From NCBI RefSeq assembly GCF_014303735.1, contig NZ_CP060296.1, forward strand, positions 1,747,501-1,811,500: a stretch of 64,000 nucleotides of DNA. The letters run 5' to 3'. Under the pieces are notes generated by a model, which worked only from the letters and a program-made list of their open reading frames with translations, was not told the DNA's origin and did no database searches. The translations under genes were made by a program, and so were the position numbers. The stretch comes from Variovorax sp. PAMC28562. Lineage in GTDB: Bacteria > Pseudomonadota > Gammaproteobacteria > Burkholderiales > Burkholderiaceae_C. Shown here piece after piece: positions 38,611 through 47,810 of the stretch (position 1 is its first letter; every line of letters begins with the position of its first letter).

Positions 38611-39672
38611 TCAGGCGCTGACGGTCACCCCGACCTTGGCGCCTGCCGCCACGATCTCGCCCCAGGTCGCATCGTCCAGCCAGATACCGTCGCGCTCGCG
38701 CTCGATGCGCGCACGTCGCTCGGGCTCGCCGGCGATTTGCACCGCATCGAAGCCGGCGCCCGGTGGGCTTTGGCGAAGCCACGCCACGAATTCGCGAGCC
38801 TCTTGCTCGAAACTCGTTTGCGTGCCCAGCTTGGCCGGGTCGATCAGCACGGTCAGCATGCCGTTGAACACGCTGCGCGCGGTGTCGGCCGGGCGATGCC
38901 AGGTGCCGCCGCCGGTGAGCGCGCCGCCGAGCAGCTCGCACGCGATCGCCATGCCGTAGCCCTTGTGCTCGCCGAAGGTCATGAGCGCGCCGAACAGGCC
39001 GTTGCTCTGCGGCACCACGACCACGCCGGGGTCGTTGGTCGGCGCGCCGTGTTCGTCGATGAGATAGCCGTCGGGCACCTGTTCGCCCTTGTTGTGCGCC
39101 ACGCGCATCTTTCCTTGCGCGACACGACTGGTCGCGAAGTCGAGCAAAAACGGCTCGGCACCCGCGAGTGGCACGCCGATGCAGCACGGGTTGGTGCCGA
39201 AGCGGCCGTCGCCACCGCCCCACGGCGCCACCACCGGCCGTGACAGCACGTTGACGAAATGAAGTGCCACAAGGCCCTGCGCCGTCGCCATCTCGGCGAA
39301 GTGCCCGATACGGCCGAGGTGGTGCGCGCTCGACAGCGTGAAGATGCAACTGCCGTGCTGTTTGGCGCGCGCGATGCCGAGTTCGATGGCCTGCACGCCG
39401 ACGATCTGCCCGAAGCCACGTTGCCCGTCGAGCGCCATCATCGTGCCGATGTCGAGGTTGATCTTCACCGATGCGTTGGGTGTGAGGCCGCCCTCGGCGA
39501 TGGCGTCGACATAGCGCGGCAACATGCCGACGCCGTGCGAATCATGGCCGCTCAGATTGGCCAGTACGAGGTTGGCCGCGACTTGATCGGCCTCGGCCGG
39601 AGCGCTGCCCGCCGCCACCAGAATGCCGGTGATCTGCGTGCGAAGAAACGATGCGTCGAGCGTGTGCGACAT
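38611..39672 (-). CDS. Ldh-family (malate/L-lactate dehydrogenase type) NAD(P)H oxidoreductase
   Basis: The 353-residue protein shows the Ldh_2 fold: ANLSGHDSHGVGMLPRYV near residue 42 with the catalytic His, SSAHHLGRIGHFAEMA near residue 118, and FGEHKGYGMAIACELLGGALTG near residue 228. The family reduces 2-keto acids, including pyruvate, 2,3-diketogulonate and cyclic imino acids. It is the last gene of the leftward catabolic operon, following an SMP-30 lactonase by 6 bases. In a fucose- or rhamnose-type pathway it could oxidise the lactate released or reduce a keto-acid intermediate; the substrate is unassigned. Confidence 0.88.
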   Translation of the reverse strand: MSHTLDASFLRTQITGILVAAGSAPAEADQVAANLVLANLSGHDSHGVGMLPRYVDAIAEGGLTPNASVKINLDIGTMMALDGQRGFGQIVGVQAIELGIARAKQHGSCIFTLSSAHHLGRIGHFAEMATAQGLVALHFVNVLSRPVVAPWGGGDGRFGTNPCCIGVPLAGAEPFLLDFATSRVAQGKMRVAHNKGEQVPDGYLIDEHGAPTNDPGVVVVPQSNGLFGALMTFGEHKGYGMAIACELLGGALTGGGTWHRPADTARSVFNGMLTVLIDPAKLGTQTSFEQEAREFVAWLRQSPPGAGFDAVQIAGEPERRARIERERDGIWLDDATWGEIVAAGAKVGVTVSA

Positions 39673-39678
39673 GGCGGG

Positions 39679-40590
39679 TCAGAGTCCTTTGGCGTTCAGA
39701 TAAATGGCGTAGAGCGAGCTCGTGGCGCAGATAAAGAGCCGGTTGCGCTTGGGTCCGCCGAAGCACACGTTGGCCACGCGCTCCGGGACGAGCAGCTTGC
39801 CGAGCAACGTCCCGTCGGCATCGAACGCGTGCACGCCATCGCCCGCGCTGCTCCAGAGGCGGCCTTCGGTGTCGACCCGGAAGCCATCGAACAGACCGTT
39901 GTCGCAGGTTGCGAACACGCCGTTCTTACCGCGTGCTTTGCCGAGCCGCTTGCCATCTGCAGCGACATCGAAACTGCGGATGTGCCGCGGCCCATCGGCG
40001 GCATGGCTGGCGCCCGTGTCGGCGATGTACAGCACCGATTCGTCCGGCGAAAACGCCAGCCCGTTGGGCTTGACGAAGTCATCGGCCACGAGGTCGACGG
40101 TACCGCTGGTCGGGTCGATGCGGTACACATTGCAGGCGCCGATTTCGCTGTCGGCGCGAAGGCCTTCGTAGTCCGACAGGATGCCGTAGCTTGGGTCGGT
40201 GAACCACACGCCGCCATCCGAATGCACGACCACGTCGTTCGGCGAATTCAGCCGCTTGCCCTGCCAGTGCGATGCCAACACGGTGATCGAGCCATCGTGT
40301 TCCGTGCGCGTCACGCGCCGCGTCAGGTGCTCGCAACTGACGAGCCGGCCTTGCCGATCGACCGTATGGCCGTTCGAGTTGTTGGCCGCTTCACGAAACA
40401 CCGACGTGGCGCCACTGAGTTCGTCGTAGCGCAGCATGCGGTTGTTGGGGATGTCCGACCACACCAGCGTGCGGTGCGCGCCGAACCAGGCCGGGCCTTC
40501 GCACCAGCGGCCGCCGGTCCAGAGTTGCTCGATGCGTTCCGGTCCCGGGATGCAGATGTTGAAGCGGGGGTCGATGCGTTCGAAGGTCAT
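39679..40590 (-). CDS. SMP-30/gluconolactonase-family lactonase
   Basis: A 303-residue six-bladed beta-propeller protein. WCEGPAWFGAHRTLVWSDIP holds the metal-binding Glu, NSPNDVVVHSDGGVWFTDPSYG the Asn/Asp metal site, and LYIADTGASH a later blade. Family members hydrolyse sugar 1,4- or 1,5-lactones. The ATG at 40590 has AAAGGAA upstream, and starts farther back only add a Lys/Arg-rich leader. In the island it would open the lactone made by a sugar 1-dehydrogenase to the aldonic acid. Confidence 0.92.
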   Translation of the reverse strand: MTFERIDPRFNICIPGPERIEQLWTGGRWCEGPAWFGAHRTLVWSDIPNNRMLRYDELSGATSVFREAANNSNGHTVDRQGRLVSCEHLTRRVTRTEHDGSITVLASHWQGKRLNSPNDVVVHSDGGVWFTDPSYGILSDYEGLRADSEIGACNVYRIDPTSGTVDLVADDFVKPNGLAFSPDESVLYIADTGASHAADGPRHIRSFDVAADGKRLGKARGKNGVFATCDNGLFDGFRVDTEGRLWSSAGDGVHAFDADGTLLGKLLVPERVANVCFGGPKRNRLFICATSSLYAIYLNAKGL

Positions 40591-40631
40591 GGTCGATCGT
40601 TCCTTTTGTCGTCTCGTTTTTTGGTTGGCGT

Positions 40632-41684
40632 TCACCGCTCGGCGCGCGAGCTCGCGAGCACGATCACCGCGATGATGATCACACCGGTGAGCAATGTGCG
40701 CAGCCCCGGTCCGGCGCCGACGGCGTTGAGCAGCGCCACCAGCAGGAACATGAACATGGCGGCGCCCCAGATGCCCGGCACGCTGGGCCGGCCACCCGCC
40801 ACCGCGGTGCCGCCGATGACGACGACGGCGATGGTCATCAGCAGGTATTCCTGGCCCTGGTCGAGCGAGTTGCCGCCCGAGAAGCCCGCGATGAGCGCGC
40901 CGGTGAGCCCGGCCAGTGCGGCGCAGATCACGTAGGCCAGAAAGCGCGTGCGCTCCACCCGCAACCCGGCGAGCAGGGCGGCGCGGCGGTTCTGCCCCAC
41001 CGCGGCGATCGAGCGGCCGAGCACCGTGCGCTCCAGCATGAGGGCGACCGCCAGCGTGACCGCGAGCGCGACCAGGGCCACCAGCGGTACGCCCACCACA
41101 CGCATCGCCATCAGGTCCGAAAAGAGCGGTGGCGGCTTCACCTTCAGCCCGCGCCCGACATTGATGGCCACCGACATCACGATGAGCGATGCGGCGAGCG
41201 TGGCGATGATCGGCGGAATGCGCAGCAGCCGGATCAGCCCGAAGTTGAAGACGCCGACCGCCATGCCGACGACGGTAGCGGCCAGCAGGCCCGGTACCAG
41301 CATCGCGTTGTCGCCGTTCATGACGATCATCGCGGCCGCGCCCGACAGCGCGATGGTCGAGGGGATCGACAGGTCGGCGTTGCCCGGCCCGACGCTGATG
41401 ACCAGCATCTGGCCCAGCGACACCAGCACGGTGAACGCCGAGAACGCCAGCGCCGCAGTCAGCAAGCCGCCCGAGCCGCCACCGTCACCGCTCCACTGCG
41501 TCGCGGCCCACGCCAGCACCGCGGCGATGCACGAGCCGAGCCACGGGCGGTTGCGCGCCCAGCGGCGCCAGCGGGCACCACGCGAAACCTGACCGGTGGC
41601 AGAGGCTGCCGGAACCATGGCGGCTTCGTTCGCAACGGCGTTCGCAGCGTTGTTCGCAACGCGCACATCGGGCAGCGCGCTCAT
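40632..41684 (-). CDS. Sugar ABC transporter permease (RbsC type), second subunit
   Basis: A 350-residue permease of the BPD_transp_2 family with about ten spans. After a 35-residue hydrophilic, Ala-rich N-terminus come LVSLGQMLVISVGPGNADLSIPS, the typical substrate-channel motif, GRGLKVKPPP, and GQNRRAALLAGLRVERTRFLAY. It overlaps the upstream permease gene by ATGA. The longer reading of this frame into 42770 is an antisense-type artefact of the neighbouring permease. It works with the other permease as a heterodimer of a CUT2-type importer. Confidence 0.92.
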   Translation of the reverse strand: MSALPDVRVANNAANAVANEAAMVPAASATGQVSRGARWRRWARNRPWLGSCIAAVLAWAATQWSGDGGGSGGLLTAALAFSAFTVLVSLGQMLVISVGPGNADLSIPSTIALSGAAAMIVMNGDNAMLVPGLLAATVVGMAVGVFNFGLIRLLRIPPIIATLAASLIVMSVAINVGRGLKVKPPPLFSDLMAMRVVGVPLVALVALAVTLAVALMLERTVLGRSIAAVGQNRRAALLAGLRVERTRFLAYVICAALAGLTGALIAGFSGGNSLDQGQEYLLMTIAVVVIGGTAVAGGRPSVPGIWGAAMFMFLLVALLNAVGAGPGLRTLLTGVIIIAVIVLASSRAER

Positions 41685-42676
41685 CGCTTGCCTCCGGCCA
41701 GGTCGATGGCCGCGCGCAAGCCCAGCACCGCGACCAGGATCAAGCCCTGCATGCCGATTTGCCAGTCCGGCGCTATGTTGAGAAAAGTGAGGAACGAAGC
41801 CGCCAGCGTGACCGTGAGCGCACCCAGCACCGCACCCACCGGCGCAACCTTGCCGCCTGCGAATTCCGCGCCACCGAGAATCGCCGCGGCAATGGCGACC
41901 AAGGTGTAGCGCGAGGCGATGTTGGCATCGGCCGAGGTGCTTTGCCCGACCAGCATCAGCCCGGCGCAGACGCCGAAGACCCCCGCGATCGCATACACGC
42001 TGGCGCGCACCCGCACCATGTTCCAGCCGGCCCGCGCGATGGCCGCCGGGTTGCCGCCGAGGCCGCGCACAAGTGTGCCGAACGCACTGCGCGTGATGAG
42101 CAGATGGCCGACGATGCCCGTCGCCACCGCCATCCAGATCGGCAGCGGCAGCAGCGGCGTCTTGAAACGCATGGCCGCCTGAAGCCATTCGGGCGCCGTG
42201 CCGCCCGGCGTGGGCAGCAGCAGCACCGCGCAGCCCAGCCACACGAACGACAGGCCCAGCGTGACCACGATCGACGGCAACTGACGCGCCTGGATCAGGG
42301 CCCCGGCCAGCGCATACACGCCGACCGCTGCGGCCAGCGCCAGCACGGCGAGCAGCGGTTGTGTCGGCATAAGGGTCGCGCCGATGCACGCGACCAGCGA
42401 GACGAACGGCCCGATCGACAGATCGAGATCGCTCACCGCGAGGACCATCATTTGCGCCAGCGTCGCGAACATCACCGGGATGGCGAGGTTGAGCAGCAGG
42501 TTGACGCCGAAGTACGACATGGCGCGCGGCTGCCTCATGAAGACCGCCGCCAGCAGCACGGCGAGGGCGATGGCCGGCAACAGCGTCTGCATCAGCACGA
42601 CGCGGCGCCGGCGCTGCATGCCGGTGGCGCCTGCAGCGCCTGCAGCACCCGTCGGGACAGCGGGAGAGAGATTCAT
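41681..42676 (-). CDS. Sugar ABC transporter permease (RbsC type), first subunit
   Basis: A 331-residue polytopic permease. MFATLAQMMVLAVSDLDLSIGPFVSL near residue 75 is the conserved BPD_transp_2 stretch, then GLGGNPAAIARAGWNMVRVR and the C-terminal GGAEFAGGKVAPVGAVLGAL. A proline/glycine/alanine-rich N-terminal tail precedes the first span. Both ends overlap neighbouring genes by ATGA, which shows a tight operon with the ATPase and the second permease. The transported sugar is probably the substrate of the linked dehydratase pathway. Confidence 0.92.
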   Translation of the reverse strand: MNLSPAVPTGAAGAAGATGMQRRRRVVLMQTLLPAIALAVLLAAVFMRQPRAMSYFGVNLLLNLAIPVMFATLAQMMVLAVSDLDLSIGPFVSLVACIGATLMPTQPLLAVLALAAAVGVYALAGALIQARQLPSIVVTLGLSFVWLGCAVLLLPTPGGTAPEWLQAAMRFKTPLLPLPIWMAVATGIVGHLLITRSAFGTLVRGLGGNPAAIARAGWNMVRVRASVYAIAGVFGVCAGLMLVGQSTSADANIASRYTLVAIAAAILGGAEFAGGKVAPVGAVLGALTVTLAASFLTFLNIAPDWQIGMQGLILVAVLGLRAAIDLAGGKR

Positions 42677-44211
42677 GCGATGGCTTCCTCGAACGACAGG
42701 GCGACCACGCGCTCTTCGTTGATGTCGTCGCCGGCCAGTTCACCGACCACGCGACCATTGTTGAAGACATACACGCGGTCGCAGTGATGGAGTTCGTCGA
42801 ACTCGGTCGTGTACCAGACGAAGGTGCGGCCGCTGCGCGCTTCTTCCCTGATGAGCGCGTAGACGTCGCGCTTGGTGCCGACGTCGACGCCGCGCATCGG
42901 ATCGTCCATGAGGATCACCGGCGCCGACGAGCCGAGCGCGCGGGCGAACAGCACCTTCTGCTGGTTGCCGCCCGACAGCGAACCGATCGGCAGGTCCATG
43001 TCGGGCGTGACCAGCCCGAGCCGGCCGCGCCATTGCTGGGCCTGCGCCGCTTCTTCCTTGACGTCGATGAGGCCGCGTTGCCGAAACTGCGTGAGCCAGC
43101 CGACCGTCATGTTGCGGGCGATCGACCACAGCGCGAACACGCCATCGGTTTGCCGGTCGCCGGCGACGAACGAGGTGGCGCCTTTCACCGTCGGGCGGCC
43201 AACGCGCGGGGCGTGGAGCGCCGCCTCCTGCAGCGCGATGAGCAACTCGGTTTGCCCGTGCCCGGCAAGGCCGGCGAGGCCGATGATTTCGCCGCGCGCC
43301 GCGCGCATCGACAGGCCTCCGACGGTGGTGGCCGGCACCTCGACCATCGCCTCTTCGTCGCTGTCGATATCGATGCCTTCATCGTCTCGTGACGCAGCAG
43401 GCAACGAGCCCGCGCCGGACGCCACCACCGCCCGCGTGTGCCCATGCTGCGCCTCGACGATGTCCTGGCCCATGGCGGTCACCAGTCGGTCGCGGTCGGT
43501 GTCGCGGGTTGCCGACACCTGCACGACCTGACCGTCGCGCATGACCACGAGCCGGTCGGTCACCGCGAAAATCTCGCGCAGCTTGTGCGTGATCAACACG
43601 CAGGTCTTGCCGGCGGCGACGAAGGTCCGGATGTAGGCCAGCAGCTGCGCCGAAGCCTGTCCATCGAGCGAAGAAGTCGGTTCGTCGAGGATCATCAGCT
43701 CGAGTGGTTGCGTGCCGGGCGTGAAGGCCCGAGCCACCTCGACCAGCTGGCGCTTGCCGATCGGCAACTCGCCCACCACGTCGTCCGCACGCAGGCCGTG
43801 CCCGGGAAAGATCGTGTCGAGCGATGCCATCAATTGGGCGCCGGCGCGCGCCCGCCAAGACCATTCGGCCGCCTGCGGTTGCGCGATGCGCATGTTCTCG
43901 GCCAGCGTCAGGTTGTCGCACAGCGACAGCTCCTGGAACACGCAGCGCAGGCCCCAGCGTCGCGCTTCGCGCACCGTCCAGCCGGAAGCGATGCTGCCGC
44001 CTTCGACCTCGGCACCGGTGCGCCCGGCAATGCGCAGTTCACCGCTGTCCGGCAGCAGGGCGCCGCACAGGATGTTGACGAGCGTGGACTTGCCGGCGCC
44101 GTTGTGGCCGACCAGTCCGACGCATTCGCCGCGCTGCAATTGCAGCGAGACGCCGCGCAGAGCCTGCACGGCGCCGAACGCCTTCGCAGCGCCGCGAACT
44201 TCGATCAGCAC
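42673..44211 (-). CDS. Sugar ABC transporter ATPase with two nucleotide-binding domains (RbsA/MglA type)
   Basis: The 512-residue protein contains a full first domain (VGLVGHNGAGKSTLVNILCG, ELPIGKRQLVEVARAF, LMILDEPTSSLDG, and ITHKL) and a second domain. The second domain's Walker A is degenerate, GLAGLAGHGQTELLIAL, as usual for CUT2 ATPases, but LSGGNQQKVLFARAL and VILMDDPMRGVDVGTK are intact. An acidic linker around DEGIDIDSDEEAMVEV separates them and is unusual. The GTG start directly follows the stop of the binding-protein gene. Confidence 0.94.
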   Translation of the reverse strand: MLIEVRGAAKAFGAVQALRGVSLQLQRGECVGLVGHNGAGKSTLVNILCGALLPDSGELRIAGRTGAEVEGGSIASGWTVREARRWGLRCVFQELSLCDNLTLAENMRIAQPQAAEWSWRARAGAQLMASLDTIFPGHGLRADDVVGELPIGKRQLVEVARAFTPGTQPLELMILDEPTSSLDGQASAQLLAYIRTFVAAGKTCVLITHKLREIFAVTDRLVVMRDGQVVQVSATRDTDRDRLVTAMGQDIVEAQHGHTRAVVASGAGSLPAASRDDEGIDIDSDEEAMVEVPATTVGGLSMRAARGEIIGLAGLAGHGQTELLIALQEAALHAPRVGRPTVKGATSFVAGDRQTDGVFALWSIARNMTVGWLTQFRQRGLIDVKEEAAQAQQWRGRLGLVTPDMDLPIGSLSGGNQQKVLFARALGSSAPVILMDDPMRGVDVGTKRDVYALIREEARSGRTFVWYTTEFDELHHCDRVYVFNNGRVVGELAGDDINEERVVALSFEEAIA

Positions 44212-45237
44212 TTACTTGGCCTTGGCGATGAAATCGATGACTTCTTTTTGCGAGTACTCGACGTTGACCACGCTGCCGACTTCGGTGCTCTTGAGCGAGG
44301 CATCGAGCGTGTCTTGCGTGACGACGCTGATCGGCAGCTTCAGGTCTTTTGGTACCTTGGCGCCCGACAGAATCTGCTGCGCCACCCAGAAAGCGAAGGT
44401 CGACGCGCCGGGCGCGATGCTGGCCGACATGGTCTGGTATTTGTTGGCGTCGCTCTGCTCTTTCCACCAGGCCAGCTCGTCTTGACGGTTGCCCATGAAG
44501 ATCACCGGCGTCGCGCGGCCCGCCGCCTTGAAGGCCTGCGCCACGCCGTAGCCGTCGCCACCTTGAGTGGCCACGGCGGTGACCGGCGGAAGGGTCGAGA
44601 GGATGGCCGACACTTCTTTTTGCGCGACCGTTTGCGTCCAGTTGCCGTGCACCGACCCGACGATCTTGTATTCAGGATGCTTGGCGACCGCGGCGGTGAT
44701 GCCCTGGTGGATTTCGTCGTCGACGAACACGCCGGCGATGCCGCGCACTTCGAGCAGGTTGCCCTTGATGCCGCGGCTGGCGAAGTAGTCGATCTGCATT
44801 TCGCCGAGCTTCTTGAAGTCCACTGCGATGCGATAGGCGCATGGCTCGGTGACCACGCCGTCGAACGACACCACCACGATACCGGCGTCGCAGGCTTGCT
44901 TCACCGCGCCGTTGAGCGCGGTCGGCGATGCGGCGTTGAGCACGATCGCGTCGTAGCCCTGCAGGACCATGTTCTGGATCTGTGCTGCCTGTTCGGTCGC
45001 CTGGTTCTCCGACGTGGTGAAGCTCGGTGCCTGCGCGACCACGCCCTTGGCCACTGCGTCCTTGGTGATCTTGTCCCAGCTCTTGAGCATGGCCTGACGC
45101 CATGAGTTGCCCGCAAAGTTGTTCGACAGCGCGATCTTCTTGGCCTTGGTGTCGGCCGCGAAAGCGGGCACCTGTGTGACGGCGCCGAGGACGAGTGCTG
45201 CGGCGATGGCGCACGACGAGAGTTGGATTTTCTTCAT
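44212..45237 (-). CDS. Sugar ABC transporter periplasmic binding protein
   Basis: The 341-residue protein starts MKKIQLSSCAIAAALVLGA with a Sec signal peptide cleaved near AFA|AD. The mature part is a Peripla_BP_4-like fold: KIALSNNFAGNSWRQAMLKS, QNMVLQGYDAIVLNAASPTAL, and VVSFDGVVTEPCAY. It should deliver the sugar to the two RbsC-type permeases. The start at 45237 removes 31 residues that would precede the signal peptide in a longer reading. Confidence 0.93.
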   Translation of the reverse strand: MKKIQLSSCAIAAALVLGAVTQVPAFAADTKAKKIALSNNFAGNSWRQAMLKSWDKITKDAVAKGVVAQAPSFTTSENQATEQAAQIQNMVLQGYDAIVLNAASPTALNGAVKQACDAGIVVVSFDGVVTEPCAYRIAVDFKKLGEMQIDYFASRGIKGNLLEVRGIAGVFVDDEIHQGITAAVAKHPEYKIVGSVHGNWTQTVAQKEVSAILSTLPPVTAVATQGGDGYGVAQAFKAAGRATPVIFMGNRQDELAWWKEQSDANKYQTMSASIAPGASTFAFWVAQQILSGAKVPKDLKLPISVVTQDTLDASLKSTEVGSVVNVEYSQKEVIDFIAKAK

Positions 45238-45389
45238 GGGTTTGTCTCTTGGATTTTTCTTCTGGAAGCGCTGCCCGATTCCAGTGGTCTTCTGTGATGC
45301 CCGTTTGCCGGTGCGCGCCGCGCGCGTCACCGATGTGTGGCGCCGCGCTGGTCAGCGCGCGGCACCCGGACGGTGAAATCTGTGGCGGG
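45238..45389. other. Spacer between dehydratase and transporter genes
   Basis: No gene is seen in these 152 bases. CGCGCTG and CAGCGCG (45344–45359) form a short perfect hairpin just after the dehydratase stop, without a T tract. It may attenuate or protect the transcript; a separate promoter for the transporter genes is possible but not visible. Confidence 0.35.
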
Positions 45390-46916
45390 CTACATCACCG
45401 CGCCGACCTGCCACGGCACGAATTCGTTTTGCCCATAGCCGTGCTGTTCGCTCTTCGACTGCGCACCCGACGCGGTTGCCAGCACCATGTCGAAGATGCG
45501 TTGGCCCATCTCCTGGATCGATGACGTGCCGTCGACGATCTCCCCGCAGTTGATGTCCATGTCTTCTTCCTGCCGCTGCCACAGCGCCGAGTTGGTGGCC
45601 AGCTTGAGCGAAGGCGAGGGCGCGCAACCGTAGGCCGAGCCACGGCCGGTGGTGAAGCAGATGAGGTTGGCGCCGCCCGCCACTTGGCCCGTGGCGCTGA
45701 CCGGGTCGTAGCCGGGCGTGTCCATGTAGACGAAGCCGTGCGCGGTCACCGGCTCGGCGTATTCGTATACCGCTTCCAGGTTGCTGGTGCCGCCCTTGGC
45801 GACCGCACCGAGCGACTTTTCCAGGATGGTGGTGAGGCCGCCGGCCTTGTTGCCGGGCGACGGGTTGTTGTTCATCTCGCCCTGGTTGATCTCGGTGTAG
45901 TGCTCCCACCACTTGATGCGGTCGACCAGCTTCTGCCCGACCTCGCGCCTGACCGCACGGCGCGTCAGCAAGTGCTCGGCGCCATAGACCTCCGGCGTCT
46001 CGCTGAGGATCGCCGTGCCGCCATGCGCCACCAGCAAGTCCACCGCGGCACCGAGGGCAGGGTTGGCGCTGATGCCCGAATAGCCATCCGAGCCGCCGCA
46101 CTGCAGGCCGATGGTGATGTGCGCCGCACTGCACGGCTCACGCTTCACCGCATTGGCGCGTGGCAGCATTTCGTTGATGAGCGCGATACCTTTGTCCACC
46201 GTCTTGCGCGTGCCGCCCGTGTCCTGGATGTTGAAGGTGCGAAAGTTCTCGCCCTCGGCCAGATGCCCGGTCGACAGCCAGGCGTTGATCTGGTTCGCTT
46301 CGCAGCCGAGTCCGACCACCAACACGCCCGCGAAATTGGGATGCGTCGCATAGCCCGTGAGCGTGCGCTCCAGGATCTGCATTCCCATGCCCTGCGTGTC
46401 CATGCCGCAGCCGGTGCCGTGCGTGAGGGCGACGATGCCGTCGACGTTCGGGTAGTCGGCCAGCGCTGTCGGATTGGTCTTGCGCGAGAAATGATCGGCG
46501 ATGGCGCGTGCAGCAGTGGCCGAGCAATTGACGCTGGTCAGCACGCCGATGTAGTTGCGCGTGGCGACGCGGCCATCGGCGCGCTTGATGCCCATGAAGG
46601 TGGCCTCGCGCTTCGCTGGCGCCGGCTTCACGTCGACGCCGAAGGCGTAGTCGCGTTCGAAGTCGCCCTTGTCCGGACCCATGTCGAGGTTGTGCGTGTG
46701 CACATGCTCGCCGACCGCGATCGGCTTGCTGGCGAAACCGATGATCTGGTTGTAGCGGCGCACCGGCTCGCCTGTTGCGATGGCATGCGTCGCGACCTTG
46801 TGGCCTGCGGGAATAAGGCCACGCACGGCAAAGTCTTCGACCGTGGCGCCACCAACGAGCTGGCTGCGCGCGATCACGACGTCGTCGGCGGGATGGAGGC
46901 GGATAAAGGGGTTCAT
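45390..46916 (-). CDS. UxaA-family sugar-acid dehydratase (altronate/galactarate dehydratase type)
   Basis: The 508-residue protein has an N-terminal SAF domain (residues 1–95; FIRLHPADDVVIARSQL and VRRYNQIIGFASKPIAVGEHVHTHN). The large UxaA/GarD core follows, with TRNYIGVLTSVNCSAT, LTHGTGCGMDTQG, VVGLGCEANQIN, GLQCGGSDGYSGISANPALG and CFTTGRGSAYG. The conserved Cys residues are consistent with an iron-dependent site. The family removes water from C2/C3 of aldonic or aldaric acids to give 2-keto-3-deoxy acids. It would supply the 2-keto-3-deoxy acid to the SDR at 47811, encoded divergently. Confidence 0.92.
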   Translation of the reverse strand: MNPFIRLHPADDVVIARSQLVGGATVEDFAVRGLIPAGHKVATHAIATGEPVRRYNQIIGFASKPIAVGEHVHTHNLDMGPDKGDFERDYAFGVDVKPAPAKREATFMGIKRADGRVATRNYIGVLTSVNCSATAARAIADHFSRKTNPTALADYPNVDGIVALTHGTGCGMDTQGMGMQILERTLTGYATHPNFAGVLVVGLGCEANQINAWLSTGHLAEGENFRTFNIQDTGGTRKTVDKGIALINEMLPRANAVKREPCSAAHITIGLQCGGSDGYSGISANPALGAAVDLLVAHGGTAILSETPEVYGAEHLLTRRAVRREVGQKLVDRIKWWEHYTEINQGEMNNNPSPGNKAGGLTTILEKSLGAVAKGGTSNLEAVYEYAEPVTAHGFVYMDTPGYDPVSATGQVAGGANLICFTTGRGSAYGCAPSPSLKLATNSALWQRQEEDMDINCGEIVDGTSSIQEMGQRIFDMVLATASGAQSKSEQHGYGQNEFVPWQVGAVM

Positions 46917-46957
46917 CGTGTTTCTCTTTGCTCTCTTGTTCTGTCTGCTCTGTGCGG

Positions 46958-47665
46958 TTAAGCCGTCTGCGCGCGGCGCCAGCTGGCGCTGAATCGCTGG
47001 TGCGCCTTGTCCATGTGCGCGTGCATTGCAGCCCTCGCTGCTTCAGGGTCGCGTGCGGCGATGGCATCGCGGATCGCTACATGCTCGTCGATGGCCGATC
47101 GCCATGATTTCACGGTTTCGAAGTAGCCACCGAGCCGGCTGAAGATCGGCCCGCGCCGCGAATCCCAAAAATTCTGCACCGTTTCGGCAAGAACGGCGTT
47201 GTCGCAGGCGTCGACGATGGCCAGGTGGAAGGCCCGGTCGCCGTCGAGCGGCATCAGGTTGCGATCGGACATCTGGCGCATGCTGTCGATGGCGCGGCTC
47301 ATGGCGTCGATGTGCTTGCGCTTGCCCAGCGCAGCAGCGATGGCGGCTGTTTCGCCCTCGACCACGCGGCGGGCGCGAATGAGTTCGAGTGGCCCCCACT
47401 CGGCTTCGGCCGCCGGCACCTTCTTGCGACGGGAACGGTCGAGCGCATAGACGCCGGAGCCGGTGCGGATCTCGACCCAGCCATCGACCTCGAGTGCGAT
47501 CAACGCCTCGCGCACCGAGGGTCGGCTCACTCCCAGTTGCCTGGCCAGGTCGCGCTCGGCCGGCAGGCGCGTGCCCACCGGGTACTCGCCCTTCGTGAGC
47601 AATGCGCGCAACTGGTCGGCGATCTGCCGGTAGAGGCGTTGAGGTTCGACGGTCTGGATCGGCAC
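46958..47665 (-). CDS. GntR/FadR-family transcriptional regulator
   Basis: A 235-residue regulator. The winged HTH spans residues about 10–75, with GEYPVGTRLPAERDLARQLGV, SRPSVREALIALEVDGWVEIRTGSGVYA. The C-terminal FCD ligand domain has ARRVVEGETAAIAA, DRAFHLAIVDACDNAVL and EHVAIRDAIAARDPEAARAAMHAHM, which includes the metal-binding His/Asp pattern. It starts with GTG. Members of this group respond to sugar acids. It divides the two arms of the island, and a palindrome in the spacer to the divergent SDR gene is its likely binding site, so it probably represses both arms. Confidence 0.92.
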   Translation of the reverse strand: MPIQTVEPQRLYRQIADQLRALLTKGEYPVGTRLPAERDLARQLGVSRPSVREALIALEVDGWVEIRTGSGVYALDRSRRKKVPAAEAEWGPLELIRARRVVEGETAAIAAALGKRKHIDAMSRAIDSMRQMSDRNLMPLDGDRAFHLAIVDACDNAVLAETVQNFWDSRRGPIFSRLGGYFETVKSWRSAIDEHVAIRDAIAARDPEAARAAMHAHMDKAHQRFSASWRRAQTA

Positions 47666-47810
47666 GAAGGGCAGCGATATAAAAATCTAAGGGTTGTCCT
47701 GAATTGGACAAGTGGTAAGGCCAATTCAGAATACGCTGCATTCGTTGCAATCTTCACCGGGCTAACCCGAATCGGCAACGACACCCCCCATTCCATCTCC
47801 AGGAGACAGC
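47666..47810. promoter_or_regulatory. Divergent promoter region of the sugar-acid island
   Basis: Rightward, TTGGAC (47704–47709) and CAGAAT (47727–47732) are 17 bases apart. Leftward, TTGTCC (47711–47706) and TAGATT (47689–47684) are 16 apart. Both pairs overlap the palindrome at 47699–47729. CAGGAGA is the ribosome site of the SDR gene. The boxes are my reading by eye and not strong matches. Confidence 0.5.
47699..47729. promoter_or_regulatory. Palindromic operator, likely bound by the GntR/FadR regulator
   Basis: CTGAATTGG at 47699–47707 and CCAATTCAG at 47721–47729 form a perfect 9-base inverted repeat with a 13-base spacer. A second perfect repeat, TTGTCC/GGACAA (47694–47711), overlaps its left arm. 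The AATTGG/CCAATT arms resemble half-sites of FadR-type hexuronate regulators. It lies between the divergent regulator and catabolic genes. Confidence 0.7.

Noticed and set aside
43438..45105. Plus-strand open frame of 555 codons opposite the sugar ATPase and binding-protein genes
   Set aside because: The minus-strand genes carry Walker motifs and a signal peptide; the plus frame is their mirror and has no family features.
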